A DNA stretch of 64,000 nucleotides, taken from IMCC45349 sp047219225. Its GTDB lineage: Bacteria; Bacteroidota; Bacteroidia; Flavobacteriales; Flavobacteriaceae. Below are positions 27,332-33,981 of this stretch, one piece after another. Location: positions 1,240,001 through 1,304,000 of the forward strand of contig NZ_CP178208.1 of NCBI RefSeq assembly GCF_047219225.1, given 5' to 3'. Each line of letters opens with the position of its first letter. Positions within the stretch are counted from its first letter, which is position 1. Both the position numbers and the translations under genes were made by a program. Under the pieces are notes generated by a model. The model saw only the letters and a program-made list of their open reading frames with translations, searched no databases and was not told the origin of the DNA.

Positions 27332-27889
27332 TTACTTCTTCTTATTTTTAGAAGTGTTTTTAGATGTCTTTTTCTTAGACGTTTTAGTCTTTTTCTTCTT
27401 TGGTTTTAAAGCATCTTGTTTTTCTTTAACACGTTTTAGTTCGCTATCCATAAAACTTCTAAAGTCATTATTCAACGCTAAACCTTTTGCTGTTTTAAAG
27501 CAACGTTTTGCTTCTTTATAAACCTCTTGTTTTTCAAACATAATACCATATAGGTACTTTAAGCTTGCTTGATCACATTCTAGTAATGTAAAACCAATTT
27601 CTAAGACTTTCTTTGCTTCTTCGTAATCACTATTATTAATTAACATTTGCGCATAGTAATAATAGGTTGGTGTGTATTCATAATCTAAACATAATGCTGT
27701 TTTATAATATGTTTTTGCATTTTTATAGTCTTGCATTTGTTCAGCATAAATCCTTCCCATTAAATAATGTGCTCCTGCGTGATTACTACTTCCTAGTACA
27801 TATTGTAATTTTTCTATGCATTGCTCAACATCGTAAGGATAGTTATCCAACGCTTGCAAATACAATATGTCCTCACTATATGTTGCCAT
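27332..27889 (-). CDS. Tetratricopeptide repeat protein with lysine-rich tail
   Basis: 185 aa, without signal peptide. About three TPR units are visible ('HYLMGRIYAEQMQDYKNAKTYY', 'TYYYYAQMLINNSDYEEAKKVL', 'KYLYGIMFEKQEVYKEAKRCF' in consecutive 34-residue spacing). The last 25 or so residues are almost entirely K, T, S and N. TPRs mediate protein contacts and the basic tail may bind nucleic acid. It is followed downstream by the convergent terminator; the gene stands alone. Confidence 0.82.
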   Translation of the reverse strand: MATYSEDILYLQALDNYPYDVEQCIEKLQYVLGSSNHAGAHYLMGRIYAEQMQDYKNAKTYYKTALCLDYEYTPTYYYYAQMLINNSDYEEAKKVLEIGFTLLECDQASLKYLYGIMFEKQEVYKEAKRCFKTAKGLALNNDFRSFMDSELKRVKEKQDALKPKKKKTKTSKKKTSKNTSKNKKK

Positions 27890-27925
27890 AATTTTTTAAA
27901 TTTTTAATCGTTTAGATCGATAGTT

Positions 27926-27950
27926 ACACTTCGACAAGCTCAGTGTGACA
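27926..27950. repeat. REP-like dispersed repeat remnant
   Basis: ACACTTCGACAAGCTC followed by AGTGTGACA forms an imperfect palindrome (CACTT...AGTGTG). From memory, very similar TCGACAAGCTCAGTGTGACA-type words occur in many intergenic copies in flavobacterial genomes. Only one copy lies in this window, between the TPR gene and rtcB. Confidence 0.45.
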
Positions 27951-27974
27951 TTTAAAACAACACTAAACGACATA

Positions 27975-29372
27975 TTAATTGTTATCCATTCTTACAATTT
28001 TTGGTGTAAACGTGCCTACGACTTCTACCAATTCAGTTTGGTTTCCCATTACCTTATTAATGTCCTTATAAGCCATTGGCGCTTCATCTCTTCCACCTCC
28101 AATTAAAGTCACACCATAATCCTGTAAGACTTTTTTAATTTCACTATTTGTTATTTGTTCCTTCGCTTTTCTTCGCGAAAGCTGCCTTCCTGCTCCATGC
28201 GAAGCAGAATTAAGCGATGCTTCAAATCCTTTACCACGAACAATAAATCCTGAAGCTGTCATGGACCCTGGAATAATTCCTAAAACTCCTTTTTGAGCTG
28301 GAGTTGCACCTTTACGATGCACTACCAATTCTTCTCCATTTACTTGTTCTTTCCAAGCAAAGTTGTGATGATTTTCTACCACTGCTAATGGTCTTTTTCC
28401 AAGTGCTTTAGCTAGACGTCTATGAATATCATGATGACATGCCGAAGCATAATCACCAGCCAAATTCATTGCTAACCAATACTCTTGACCATCATGTGTA
28501 TTTAAATCTAACCACGCCAAATGTTTTGCTTCACCTGATAATGGTGTTTGTTTCATCGCTAATTTGGTGTAATGTTTAGCAATATTTGCTCCCAATCCGC
28601 GAGAACCACTATGCGATAAGACACCTACGTACTGTCCAACAGGAACATTAAATTCATTCTGTTCATCCTGAATATCTACGAATCCAAATTCTACAAAATG
28701 ATTTCCTCCTCCTGAACTTCCTAACTGTTTAAACGCTTTGTCTTTTAATTTCTTAACAGTTGGAATCATGCTAAACTCGTCACGTTCAAAAATTGGATTA
28801 TCTACTTGTTGCTTATGCACTTCGTAACCTCCAAATTTGGTGTGATCTTGTAGCATCTGTACATATTTATCTTTGCTTCCAGCTAAATAGGAAGGTGCTA
28901 TATCGTAAATTGACAAACACATTCTGCAACCAATATCTACACCAACTCCAAAAGGAATTACTGCATTATCTGCTGCTAGCACTCCACCAATTGGCAAACC
29001 ATAACCATGATGCGCATCAGGCATCAAAGCTCCCGCTTTTGCTATTGGCAATTTTAAAGCTGTAAATAACTGATGCTTTGCTGATTCTTGGATTTCATTT
29101 TCTCCAAAAATCGTAAAAGGTACTCTCGTATTATTTAGCTTTTGTGCTTCTATTTTAACTGGTTGGATAAGCTCTTCAGCAATTTTACCCATTATACCAT
29201 CATTGATATACTTCTCTGGATTTTTTAAAACGGTTTTTAATCGCTGAATTACTTTATCCTTACGTTCTCGTTTATAATGAGAAAGCATACTATTTATTGC
29301 AATACTTATTACTTTTCCTTGGGGATAACCTATTGCTATTAGGTCTTTTCCTCTTAATTTAAGTTTTGCCAT
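27975..29372 (-). CDS. rtcB: RtcB family RNA ligase
   Basis: 465 aa, slightly longer than E. coli RtcB (408). Metal-ligand and active-site motifs are intact: 'GVGVDIGCRM' (Cys), 'SGGGNHFVEFG' (His), 'LSHSGSRGLG' (His), 'ENHHNFAW', and 'ASHGAGRQLSRRKA' with the guanylylated His. RtcB joins 2',3'-cyclic phosphate (or 3'-phosphate) ends to 5'-OH ends with GTP and Mn2+, acting in tRNA/rRNA repair. The gene start overlaps the pcfJ-like gene by 19 nt, so the two form one coupled operon with the elaborate leader upstream. Confidence 0.95.
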   Translation of the reverse strand: MAKLKLRGKDLIAIGYPQGKVISIAINSMLSHYKRERKDKVIQRLKTVLKNPEKYINDGIMGKIAEELIQPVKIEAQKLNNTRVPFTIFGENEIQESAKHQLFTALKLPIAKAGALMPDAHHGYGLPIGGVLAADNAVIPFGVGVDIGCRMCLSIYDIAPSYLAGSKDKYVQMLQDHTKFGGYEVHKQQVDNPIFERDEFSMIPTVKKLKDKAFKQLGSSGGGNHFVEFGFVDIQDEQNEFNVPVGQYVGVLSHSGSRGLGANIAKHYTKLAMKQTPLSGEAKHLAWLDLNTHDGQEYWLAMNLAGDYASACHHDIHRRLAKALGKRPLAVVENHHNFAWKEQVNGEELVVHRKGATPAQKGVLGIIPGSMTASGFIVRGKGFEASLNSASHGAGRQLSRRKAKEQITNSEIKKVLQDYGVTLIGGGRDEAPMAYKDINKVMGNQTELVEVVGTFTPKIVRMDNN

Positions 29373-30883
29373 TTTACTTCTTTTAAATTAAATCTTACAC
29401 TATCCTTAGGCCAATTAACTTTATAACTAGCCTCTAGAATAGAGTCTACTAACCTTGAGTTATAAATCTCAAGTTCATATGGTGCCTTATACTCAAATGA
29501 GTATTTATTAGATTGCGAGCTAGCTGCTCTAGATATCACAAATAATAGGTAAATAACTATCCAAATTATTCTAACTACCCAAGCAATATCCCAACCTTGA
29601 TGAGTCATTTGTTCACATTCTACTGCTCTTACATATACTGCTGGCTGATAAGGCCTTTCATATGCCATTCTATTTTTTCTATTAAGTTTAGAATGGTTAA
29701 TCCAGTGATTTATCATTTCATATGCTTTTGCATTTGGTTCTTGATTGCACTTAGCTTTTGCCTGTACAATTTCCATTCTTGGAAATCCAACTTCAAGAGT
29801 TGCCAAACGCTCTGGCGCTTTCCCTTCTTCTTGCATTTGTAATGAGAAAATAGAACTTGTTCCATCACAACATTCTTCATCATACTCAGCAACACAGTGT
29901 TGCATAGCCATACCTTCATCATAAAGTTCGATTGAGTTTTGAAGTTCTATAGTTTTGTAAACTACTTTTTTCCCATTAACAATTTCTACTTTATATAAAG
30001 GTTGAATACCTGAAGATTTCCATGAAAGCACACGACCAATATCTCTATTGATATACATTCTGCGATGCCACTCATTTGTTTGATGCAACAAAGCATTGAA
30101 TGTTCTTCCCTTCATTGAAAAAGTACTGTCTTCACGATACTTAAAACCTAAATAATCAATGATTTGATTAAGTTCGTTAGTTTCTAATCGTTCTACTTTC
30201 GCAAAAAATTGAACTACTGTACTCCAAAAGTCTTCTTGAGCATCTCTAATTATTGACAATCTAGAATATGCTATCAATTTTGCAGCTTGCTTTGTTGCTC
30301 CAAAACCTAAAGCTTGTGCATAACGCAATGCTTCATTTACTGCAAAATATGATGGTGCATTTCTAAACTCATGAGCCATTTTATTAGTTAATTTTACTTG
30401 TAACTGCGACAAGTTTTTAACACTTTTACCACTACCTAATTGCACATACCAAAGCATGTGTAACTTATGACTGTAATAAAATGATTGCTCTAAAAATGGA
30501 GGTGTTTCGTATTGTGCAAAACAAAATTTTAATAATGAACTTACTTGTTCATCTGCATTAAAATAATGGTTTTCCCAATCTTCTATATCTCTCACTATTT
30601 TATTACCAAATGCACTTATATTGTGAACTACTGCTACATGATTATAGCTTCTTAAAAGTGCATAACACTTTTGATTATATAAGTGAATTAAGAGTTTTTT
30701 GAACGTTTCTCTTTTCCAAGTATATCTTTTTTTACTTATTTTAGAGAAGAACTCTCGTAACATAGACTCAACGGTTCCTTTGTAACGCTGTGGCTTATTG
30801 TTTTCATTAAAAACTGCTTCAACCAAAGCTAGATATGAGCTATGTTTTATATTTCTGTTTTGTGTATTGCATATAGTTTTCAT
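29354..30883 (-). CDS. PcfJ-like domain protein coupled to RtcB
   Basis: 509 aa. The region around residues 310-400 carries the PcfJ-like signature: 'ELYDEGMAMQHCVAEYDEEC', 'SIFSLQ' and 'RLATLEVGF'. The N-terminal 300 residues are helical and basic. Unusually, a hydrophobic segment (about residues 435-453, 'VVRIIWIVIYLLFVI') followed by 55 polar residues suggests a C-terminal membrane anchor. PcfJ was named from an enterococcal conjugative plasmid, but its biochemical role is not known. Tight overlap with rtcB suggests a job in RNA repair or damage sensing. The translation start is ATG at 30883, 117 nt after the leader terminator. Confidence 0.8.
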   Translation of the reverse strand: MKTICNTQNRNIKHSSYLALVEAVFNENNKPQRYKGTVESMLREFFSKISKKRYTWKRETFKKLLIHLYNQKCYALLRSYNHVAVVHNISAFGNKIVRDIEDWENHYFNADEQVSSLLKFCFAQYETPPFLEQSFYYSHKLHMLWYVQLGSGKSVKNLSQLQVKLTNKMAHEFRNAPSYFAVNEALRYAQALGFGATKQAAKLIAYSRLSIIRDAQEDFWSTVVQFFAKVERLETNELNQIIDYLGFKYREDSTFSMKGRTFNALLHQTNEWHRRMYINRDIGRVLSWKSSGIQPLYKVEIVNGKKVVYKTIELQNSIELYDEGMAMQHCVAEYDEECCDGTSSIFSLQMQEEGKAPERLATLEVGFPRMEIVQAKAKCNQEPNAKAYEMINHWINHSKLNRKNRMAYERPYQPAVYVRAVECEQMTHQGWDIAWVVRIIWIVIYLLFVISRAASSQSNKYSFEYKAPYELEIYNSRLVDSILEASYKVNWPKDSVRFNLKEVKWQNLN

Positions 30884-31000
30884 TTTAAAGTTCTTTACTC
30901 GATTATCTCTCTACGTAAAGCCACTTAAACTTTTAAATACTGTTACTAAACTGTGTTTATATACTGTCATTTATTTTGCTTTAGGACTTAACTGCTTAAA

Positions 31001-31040
31001 TAAAAAAAGCTCGATTCTAATTAAAGAACCGAGCTTTTAT
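31001..31040 (-). terminator. Leader terminator 2 (candidate attenuator) upstream of pcfJ-rtcB
   Basis: On the minus strand GCTCGGTTCT (31034-31025) pairs with AGAATCGAGC (31018-31009) across a 6-nt loop, preceded by an A-run and followed by seven T. It is a strong intrinsic terminator lying inside the transcript leader, before the operon's first gene. The 5' arm and loop are also the coding sequence of a 9-codon ORF (31017-31046). Confidence 0.8.
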
Positions 31041-31046
31041 TGGCAT
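31017..31046 (-). CDS. Nine-codon leader ORF (MPIKARFFN) with strong Shine-Dalgarno
   Basis: ATG at 31046, stop TAG at 31019-31017. It is preceded at 8 nt by GAAAGGAGG. Codons 5-8 form the 5' arm of leader terminator 2 and the stop codon lies at the base of the loop/3' arm, so a ribosome on this ORF would block hairpin formation. This is the geometry of a translational attenuator. The peptide itself need not have a function. Existence as a translated ORF is inference. Confidence 0.5.
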   Translation of the reverse strand: MPIKARFFN

Positions 31047-31054
31047 CAAAATCT

Positions 31055-31063
31055 CCTCCTTTC
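31055..31063 (-). promoter_or_regulatory. Nine-nucleotide Shine-Dalgarno match in the pcfJ-rtcB leader
   Basis: GAAAGGAGG on the minus strand is fully complementary to CCTCCTTTC, the usual 16S rRNA 3' end of flavobacteria. Spacing to the ATG at 31046 is 8 nt. The genes I inspected here start after A-rich leaders with no such site, as expected for Bacteroidota. The upstream CCTT can pair with AAGG of the site (31069-31058), a small switch-like hairpin. Confidence 0.7.
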
Positions 31064-31072
31064 AAAAGGGAT

Positions 31073-31150
31073 TTACGGTTCAAATTCATCATGTTTTTGG
31101 TGTACTACCAAAAGTTGTTGCGCAATTGTTGTATGATGTAATGTTTTCAT
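31073..31150 (-). CDS. Putative 25-aa leader peptide between the two leader terminators
   Basis: ATG at 31150 to TAA at 31073; the peptide begins MKTLHHTTIAQQ and ends DEFEP. The start follows the A-rich 'AAATATAAAG', a typical Bacteroidota translation leader. The frame contains a hairpin (TTTTGGT/ACCAAAA, about 31095-31112). It overlaps no longer gene and ends 27 nt before the SD-led ORF. Coding status is uncertain; conservation would be needed. Confidence 0.4.
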   Translation of the reverse strand: MKTLHHTTIAQQLLVVHQKHDEFEP

Positions 31151-31167
31151 CTTTATATTTTTTCCAT

Positions 31168-31200
31168 AAAAAAACCCGAGTTTTTTAGAACTCGGGTTTT
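31168..31200 (-). terminator. Leader terminator 1 upstream of pcfJ-rtcB
   Basis: AAAACCCGAGTT pairs with AACTCGGGTTTT across a 6-nt loop, ending in seven T on the minus strand. It lies 25 nt after the stop of the 30-codon ORF and about 285 nt before pcfJ. Transcripts from the 31355 promoter must read through it to reach the operon. Confidence 0.8.
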
Positions 31201-31224
31201 GATATATTGTTGTTAATTTTAACT

Positions 31225-31317
31225 CTATTTTGAGGTCATACAATTAACAAAACCCAATCTTAATCTTGGAGCATCTCCAACATTAAGTAGACGATATGTA
31301 GTTTTAATTAATTGCAT
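31225..31317 (-). CDS. Putative 30-aa microprotein, first ORF of the pcfJ-rtcB leader
   Basis: ATG at 31317 to TAG at 31225. The peptide starts MQLIKTTYRLLNVGDAPR and ends FVNCMTSK: a basic, non-repetitive sequence with one Cys, no membrane helix. It starts about 34 nt after the predicted transcription start, behind an A-rich leader, and is followed by its own terminator at 31168-31200. That layout (promoter, ORF, terminator) is that of a free-standing small gene. I do not recognise the family. Confidence 0.5.
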   Translation of the reverse strand: MQLIKTTYRLLNVGDAPRLRLGFVNCMTSK

Positions 31318-31354
31318 GTTTTCGTTTTTTTAATTGTTTTGCTTTTCTGCGTTG

Positions 31355-31386
31355 CAAATATAGAATCAGATTTTTCTTATTTCCAA
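31355..31386 (-). promoter_or_regulatory. Bacteroidota-type promoter for the pcfJ-rtcB leader
   Basis: On the minus strand: -33 TTG (31386-31384), 21-nt spacer, -7 box TATATTTG (31362-31355), fitting TAnnTTTG. Transcription would start near 31350. No comparable box was seen between here and pcfJ. Confidence 0.65.
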
Positions 31387-31439
31387 ATAAAATTTAAATT
31401 TTTTTATAAAATGTTGATTTTTAATATATTAAAAACATA

Positions 31440-31937
31440 TTATCTCAAGCAAAATTCTTTAGCTGCCCACCATGGATGGATTTCTATAGCTAATCTTCCA
31501 GCTTTTACAGATGGATCTGCATTAGCTAAACTATCTGCCATTTGCAATGTTGGTACATTGTAAATTGTAATACCTCTAATATCGCCATCGTCTCCAAATG
31601 GACCAGAAATATCTGCATAACCTAACTCATACATTTTTCCTAAATGAGCTAAATGAGCTGCTTGTAATTCTTTAGCTTCTTCTTCACTTTGCGAACGGTT
31701 TTCGCCTCGTTTTAAAAAGGCTATAAAATACTGTTGCATGATAATAGTATCTTGCGTTTTCTCGTCTACATAATCAAAGATTTGAAACCCTTTTGATGTT
31801 AATTCTGCTTTAAGCTCCTTTACTGTTTTTTCTTTAAATTCAGTCTTGACCTCTTCATGAATTACTTCTTCTTTTATTTCGTTTTTGCATGACTTAAAAA
31901 TGATTAATGCCAACGCTATAAATAGTATTTTTTTCAT
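31440..31937 (-). CDS. YciI-like domain lipoprotein
   Basis: 165 aa from the ATG at 31937; a TTG three codons upstream is less likely because the ATG forms a TAATG overlap with the CYTH gene's stop. The signal 'IALALIIFKSCKNE' contains a lipobox, so a lipoprotein is likely. The C-terminal half ('YFIAFLKRGENRSQSEEEAKELQ', 'HLGKMYELGYADISGPFGDDG', 'ADPSVKAGRLAIEIHPWW') matches YciI-type dimeric alpha+beta-barrel domains, which are usually cytosolic. Function unknown. Coupled with the CYTH gene. Confidence 0.82.
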   Translation of the reverse strand: MKKILFIALALIIFKSCKNEIKEEVIHEEVKTEFKEKTVKELKAELTSKGFQIFDYVDEKTQDTIIMQQYFIAFLKRGENRSQSEEEAKELQAAHLAHLGKMYELGYADISGPFGDDGDIRGITIYNVPTLQMADSLANADPSVKAGRLAIEIHPWWAAKEFCLR

Positions 31938-32407
31938 TATTCCCAAGTATTAAATGGTTGTTTACTTAATTGTGAATTATAGTATTTAATATCTCCTGTT
32001 ACTTCTTCTCCTAACCACTCAGGTTTAGAAAATTTTTCGTCTTCTGTTTTTAACTCCACTTCAGCTATAACAAGGCCTTTATTATCTCCAAAAAACTCAT
32101 CAACTTCAAAAATATGATTATCTACTTTTACCTCATAACGTAACTTATCAATCACACCTTTCTCGCAAAATTCTAATAAAGCCTTAGCTTCATTTTTAGT
32201 AATATTTTTTTCCCATTCAAAGCGACTTAATCCCTCGTTAGAAGACAACCCTTTAACAGTCAAAATGCCTTCGTCATTTTTTAAACGCACTCTTACAGTA
32301 CGCTCAGGGTCTCGATTTAAAAACCCTTGAATAATGTGTGTAACCTTAAAGGAAGCTTCTTTATAATCTTCGGATTTTACTAAAAACTTACGCTCTATTT
32401 CAATCAT
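31937..32407 (-). CDS. CYTH domain protein (triphosphate tunnel metalloenzyme)
   Basis: 156 aa. The N-terminal signature ExExK appears as 'IEIERKFLVK'. Further tunnel residues are in 'RTVRVRLKNDEGILTVKG', 'FEWEKNI', 'YEVKVDNHIFEVDEFFGDNKGLVIAEVELK'-type segments. CYTH proteins hydrolyse triphosphate-containing substrates such as inorganic triphosphate or thiamine triphosphate; which one cannot be told. Divergent from dinB over a 44-nt gap. Confidence 0.9.
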   Translation of the reverse strand: MIEIERKFLVKSEDYKEASFKVTHIIQGFLNRDPERTVRVRLKNDEGILTVKGLSSNEGLSRFEWEKNITKNEAKALLEFCEKGVIDKLRYEVKVDNHIFEVDEFFGDNKGLVIAEVELKTEDEKFSKPEWLGEEVTGDIKYYNSQLSKQPFNTWE

Positions 32408-32451
32408 GTTAATTATTGAATAATGTCATTTAGAAGTTCTAAATTTACGGT

Positions 32452-33549
32452 ATGCACAACGATTTACCAATAAGAAAAATTATTCATGTTGATATGGACG
32501 CTTTTTACGCATCTGTAGCACAACTGGATCATCCTGATTTAAGAGGTAAACCTGTGGCTGTTGGTGGAGGAGGAACTCGTGGTGTTATTAGTGCTGCAAG
32601 CTATGAAGCACGTAAGTTTGGAGTAAAAAGTGCTATGGCTGGAAATTTAGCCAAAAAGTTGTGTCCAGACCTAATTTTTATTCGCGCCGATTTTGAACGT
32701 TATAGTGAAATCTCTAAAAAAGTTAGAAAGATTTTTTTTGATTATACCGATTTGGTAGAACCCTTATCACTAGATGAAGCTTATCTTGATGTTACCGAAA
32801 ACAAAAAAGGAAACCCAAGCGCTTCTTTAATTGCCAAAGAAATTAGACAACGTATTTTTGATGAATTAGGTTTAACCGCTTCTGCAGGCATAAGTATTAA
32901 TAAATTTATTGCTAAAGTTGCCAGTGATTATAACAAGCCTAATGGTCAAAAAACAGTAAATCCAGAAGAAGTATTAGACTTTTTAGAAGCTTTAGATATT
33001 CGAAAATTTTACGGCATTGGTAAAGTTACTGCCGAAAAAATGTATCAAAAAGGCATTTTTACTGGTAAGGATTTAAAAAGTAAATCGTTAGAATATCTTG
33101 ATGCTAATTTTGGTAAATCTGGACGCTACTACTATTACATTGTTAGAGGTATTCAAAACAGCGAAGTAAAACCAAACCGCATTAGAAAGTCTTTAGCTGC
33201 CGAACGTACGTTTAGAAAAAACCTCTCTAGCGAAGTGTTTATGTTAGATAAACTAGAACATATTGCAGACGAAGTTTCACGTAGATTAAAAAAAAGCAAA
33301 GTTGCTGGCAAAACAGTGACTCTAAAAATTAAATATAGCGACTTCACCTTACAAACACGTAGTAAAACCTTGCCATATTATATAAGCGACAAAGCCATTA
33401 TGTTAGAAACGGCAAAGAACCTACTCTATCAAGAAAAACTAAAAAACTCGGTACGCTTATTAGGGATTTCTATGTCTAACCTCAACACAGAAACCCAAAA
33501 AAAACCTGAGCAAAAAAGTGTAAGTATGCAACTTCGGTTTGATTTTTAA
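32452..33549 (+). CDS. dinB: DNA polymerase IV (Y family)
   Basis: 365 aa, normal Pol IV length. 'IIHVDMDAFYASVAQLD' and 'LSLDEAYLDVT' carry the metal-binding Asp/Glu residues; 'SAGISINKFIAKVASDYNKPNG' is the Y-family thumb/palm signature; helix-hairpin-helix in 'KFYGIGKVTAEKM'. The C-terminal little finger ends with 'SMQLRFDF', resembling a beta-clamp-binding peptide (QLxLF-like). It performs error-prone translesion synthesis. Start ATG at 32452. Stands alone. Confidence 0.96.
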   Translation: MHNDLPIRKIIHVDMDAFYASVAQLDHPDLRGKPVAVGGGGTRGVISAASYEARKFGVKSAMAGNLAKKLCPDLIFIRADFERYSEISKKVRKIFFDYTDLVEPLSLDEAYLDVTENKKGNPSASLIAKEIRQRIFDELGLTASAGISINKFIAKVASDYNKPNGQKTVNPEEVLDFLEALDIRKFYGIGKVTAEKMYQKGIFTGKDLKSKSLEYLDANFGKSGRYYYYIVRGIQNSEVKPNRIRKSLAAERTFRKNLSSEVFMLDKLEHIADEVSRRLKKSKVAGKTVTLKIKYSDFTLQTRSKTLPYYISDKAIMLETAKNLLYQEKLKNSVRLLGISMSNLNTETQKKPEQKSVSMQLRFDF

Positions 33550-33556
33550 ATACTAT

Positions 33557-33958
33557 TTATTCAAGAATTCGTTCAAACCTTTCACCAACAAACCCAGTTG
33601 AAATGGTTAAAATATCATTTTCATCTATAGAAAATACTAGTGTGAAATATTCATGATTTTCGTTGACACTATCACAAGAATAATCAATAATATTATCTTC
33701 TATAGTGTAGTCACCTTCAATACATTCTCCTGGTAATAAGTTATTAAAAGTGCCATTTGACAATAGTTCTAAAACTCTACCATTTTCAACATCTTCCCAT
33801 TGGTTACCAATTTCTACTTCATGTTCTAAAATCATGTCATCAATCATAGATACCAGTTGCCACTTACCTACAATTTCGCTATCAATAAATTGCTTTTCAT
33901 CGTTTTTTGAACAAGCAAAAAATAATTGTAGTATAAAAAAGAAAATTAGTTTTTTCAT
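33557..33958 (-). CDS. Lipocalin-like lipoprotein
   Basis: 133 aa. Signal peptide with lipobox 'LFFACSKN'. The mature part has 'EIVGKWQLVSMIDDM' at the start and alternating beta strands ('RVLELLSNGTFNNLLPGECI', 'EYFTLVFSIDENDILTIST'), which fits small lipocalin-like lipoproteins of Bacteroidota. Probably on the outer membrane; ligand unknown. Lies between dinB (convergent, 7-nt gap) and pyk. Confidence 0.75.
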   Translation of the reverse strand: MKKLIFFFILQLFFACSKNDEKQFIDSEIVGKWQLVSMIDDMILEHEVEIGNQWEDVENGRVLELLSNGTFNNLLPGECIEGDYTIEDNIIDYSCDSVNENHEYFTLVFSIDENDILTISTGFVGERFERILE

Positions 33959-33981
33959 AAAACTAATATAGTCAATGATTT

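Noticed and set aside
31076..31090. tRNA-like T-loop word GGTTCAAATTC in the pcfJ leader
   Set aside because: No matching T-stem, acceptor stem or anticodon arm could be drawn around it; it is explained by the 25-codon ORF.
30798..31136. Plus-strand open frame across the pcfJ leader
   Set aside because: Antisense to pcfJ, the leader terminator and the small ORFs; composition unlike a real protein.
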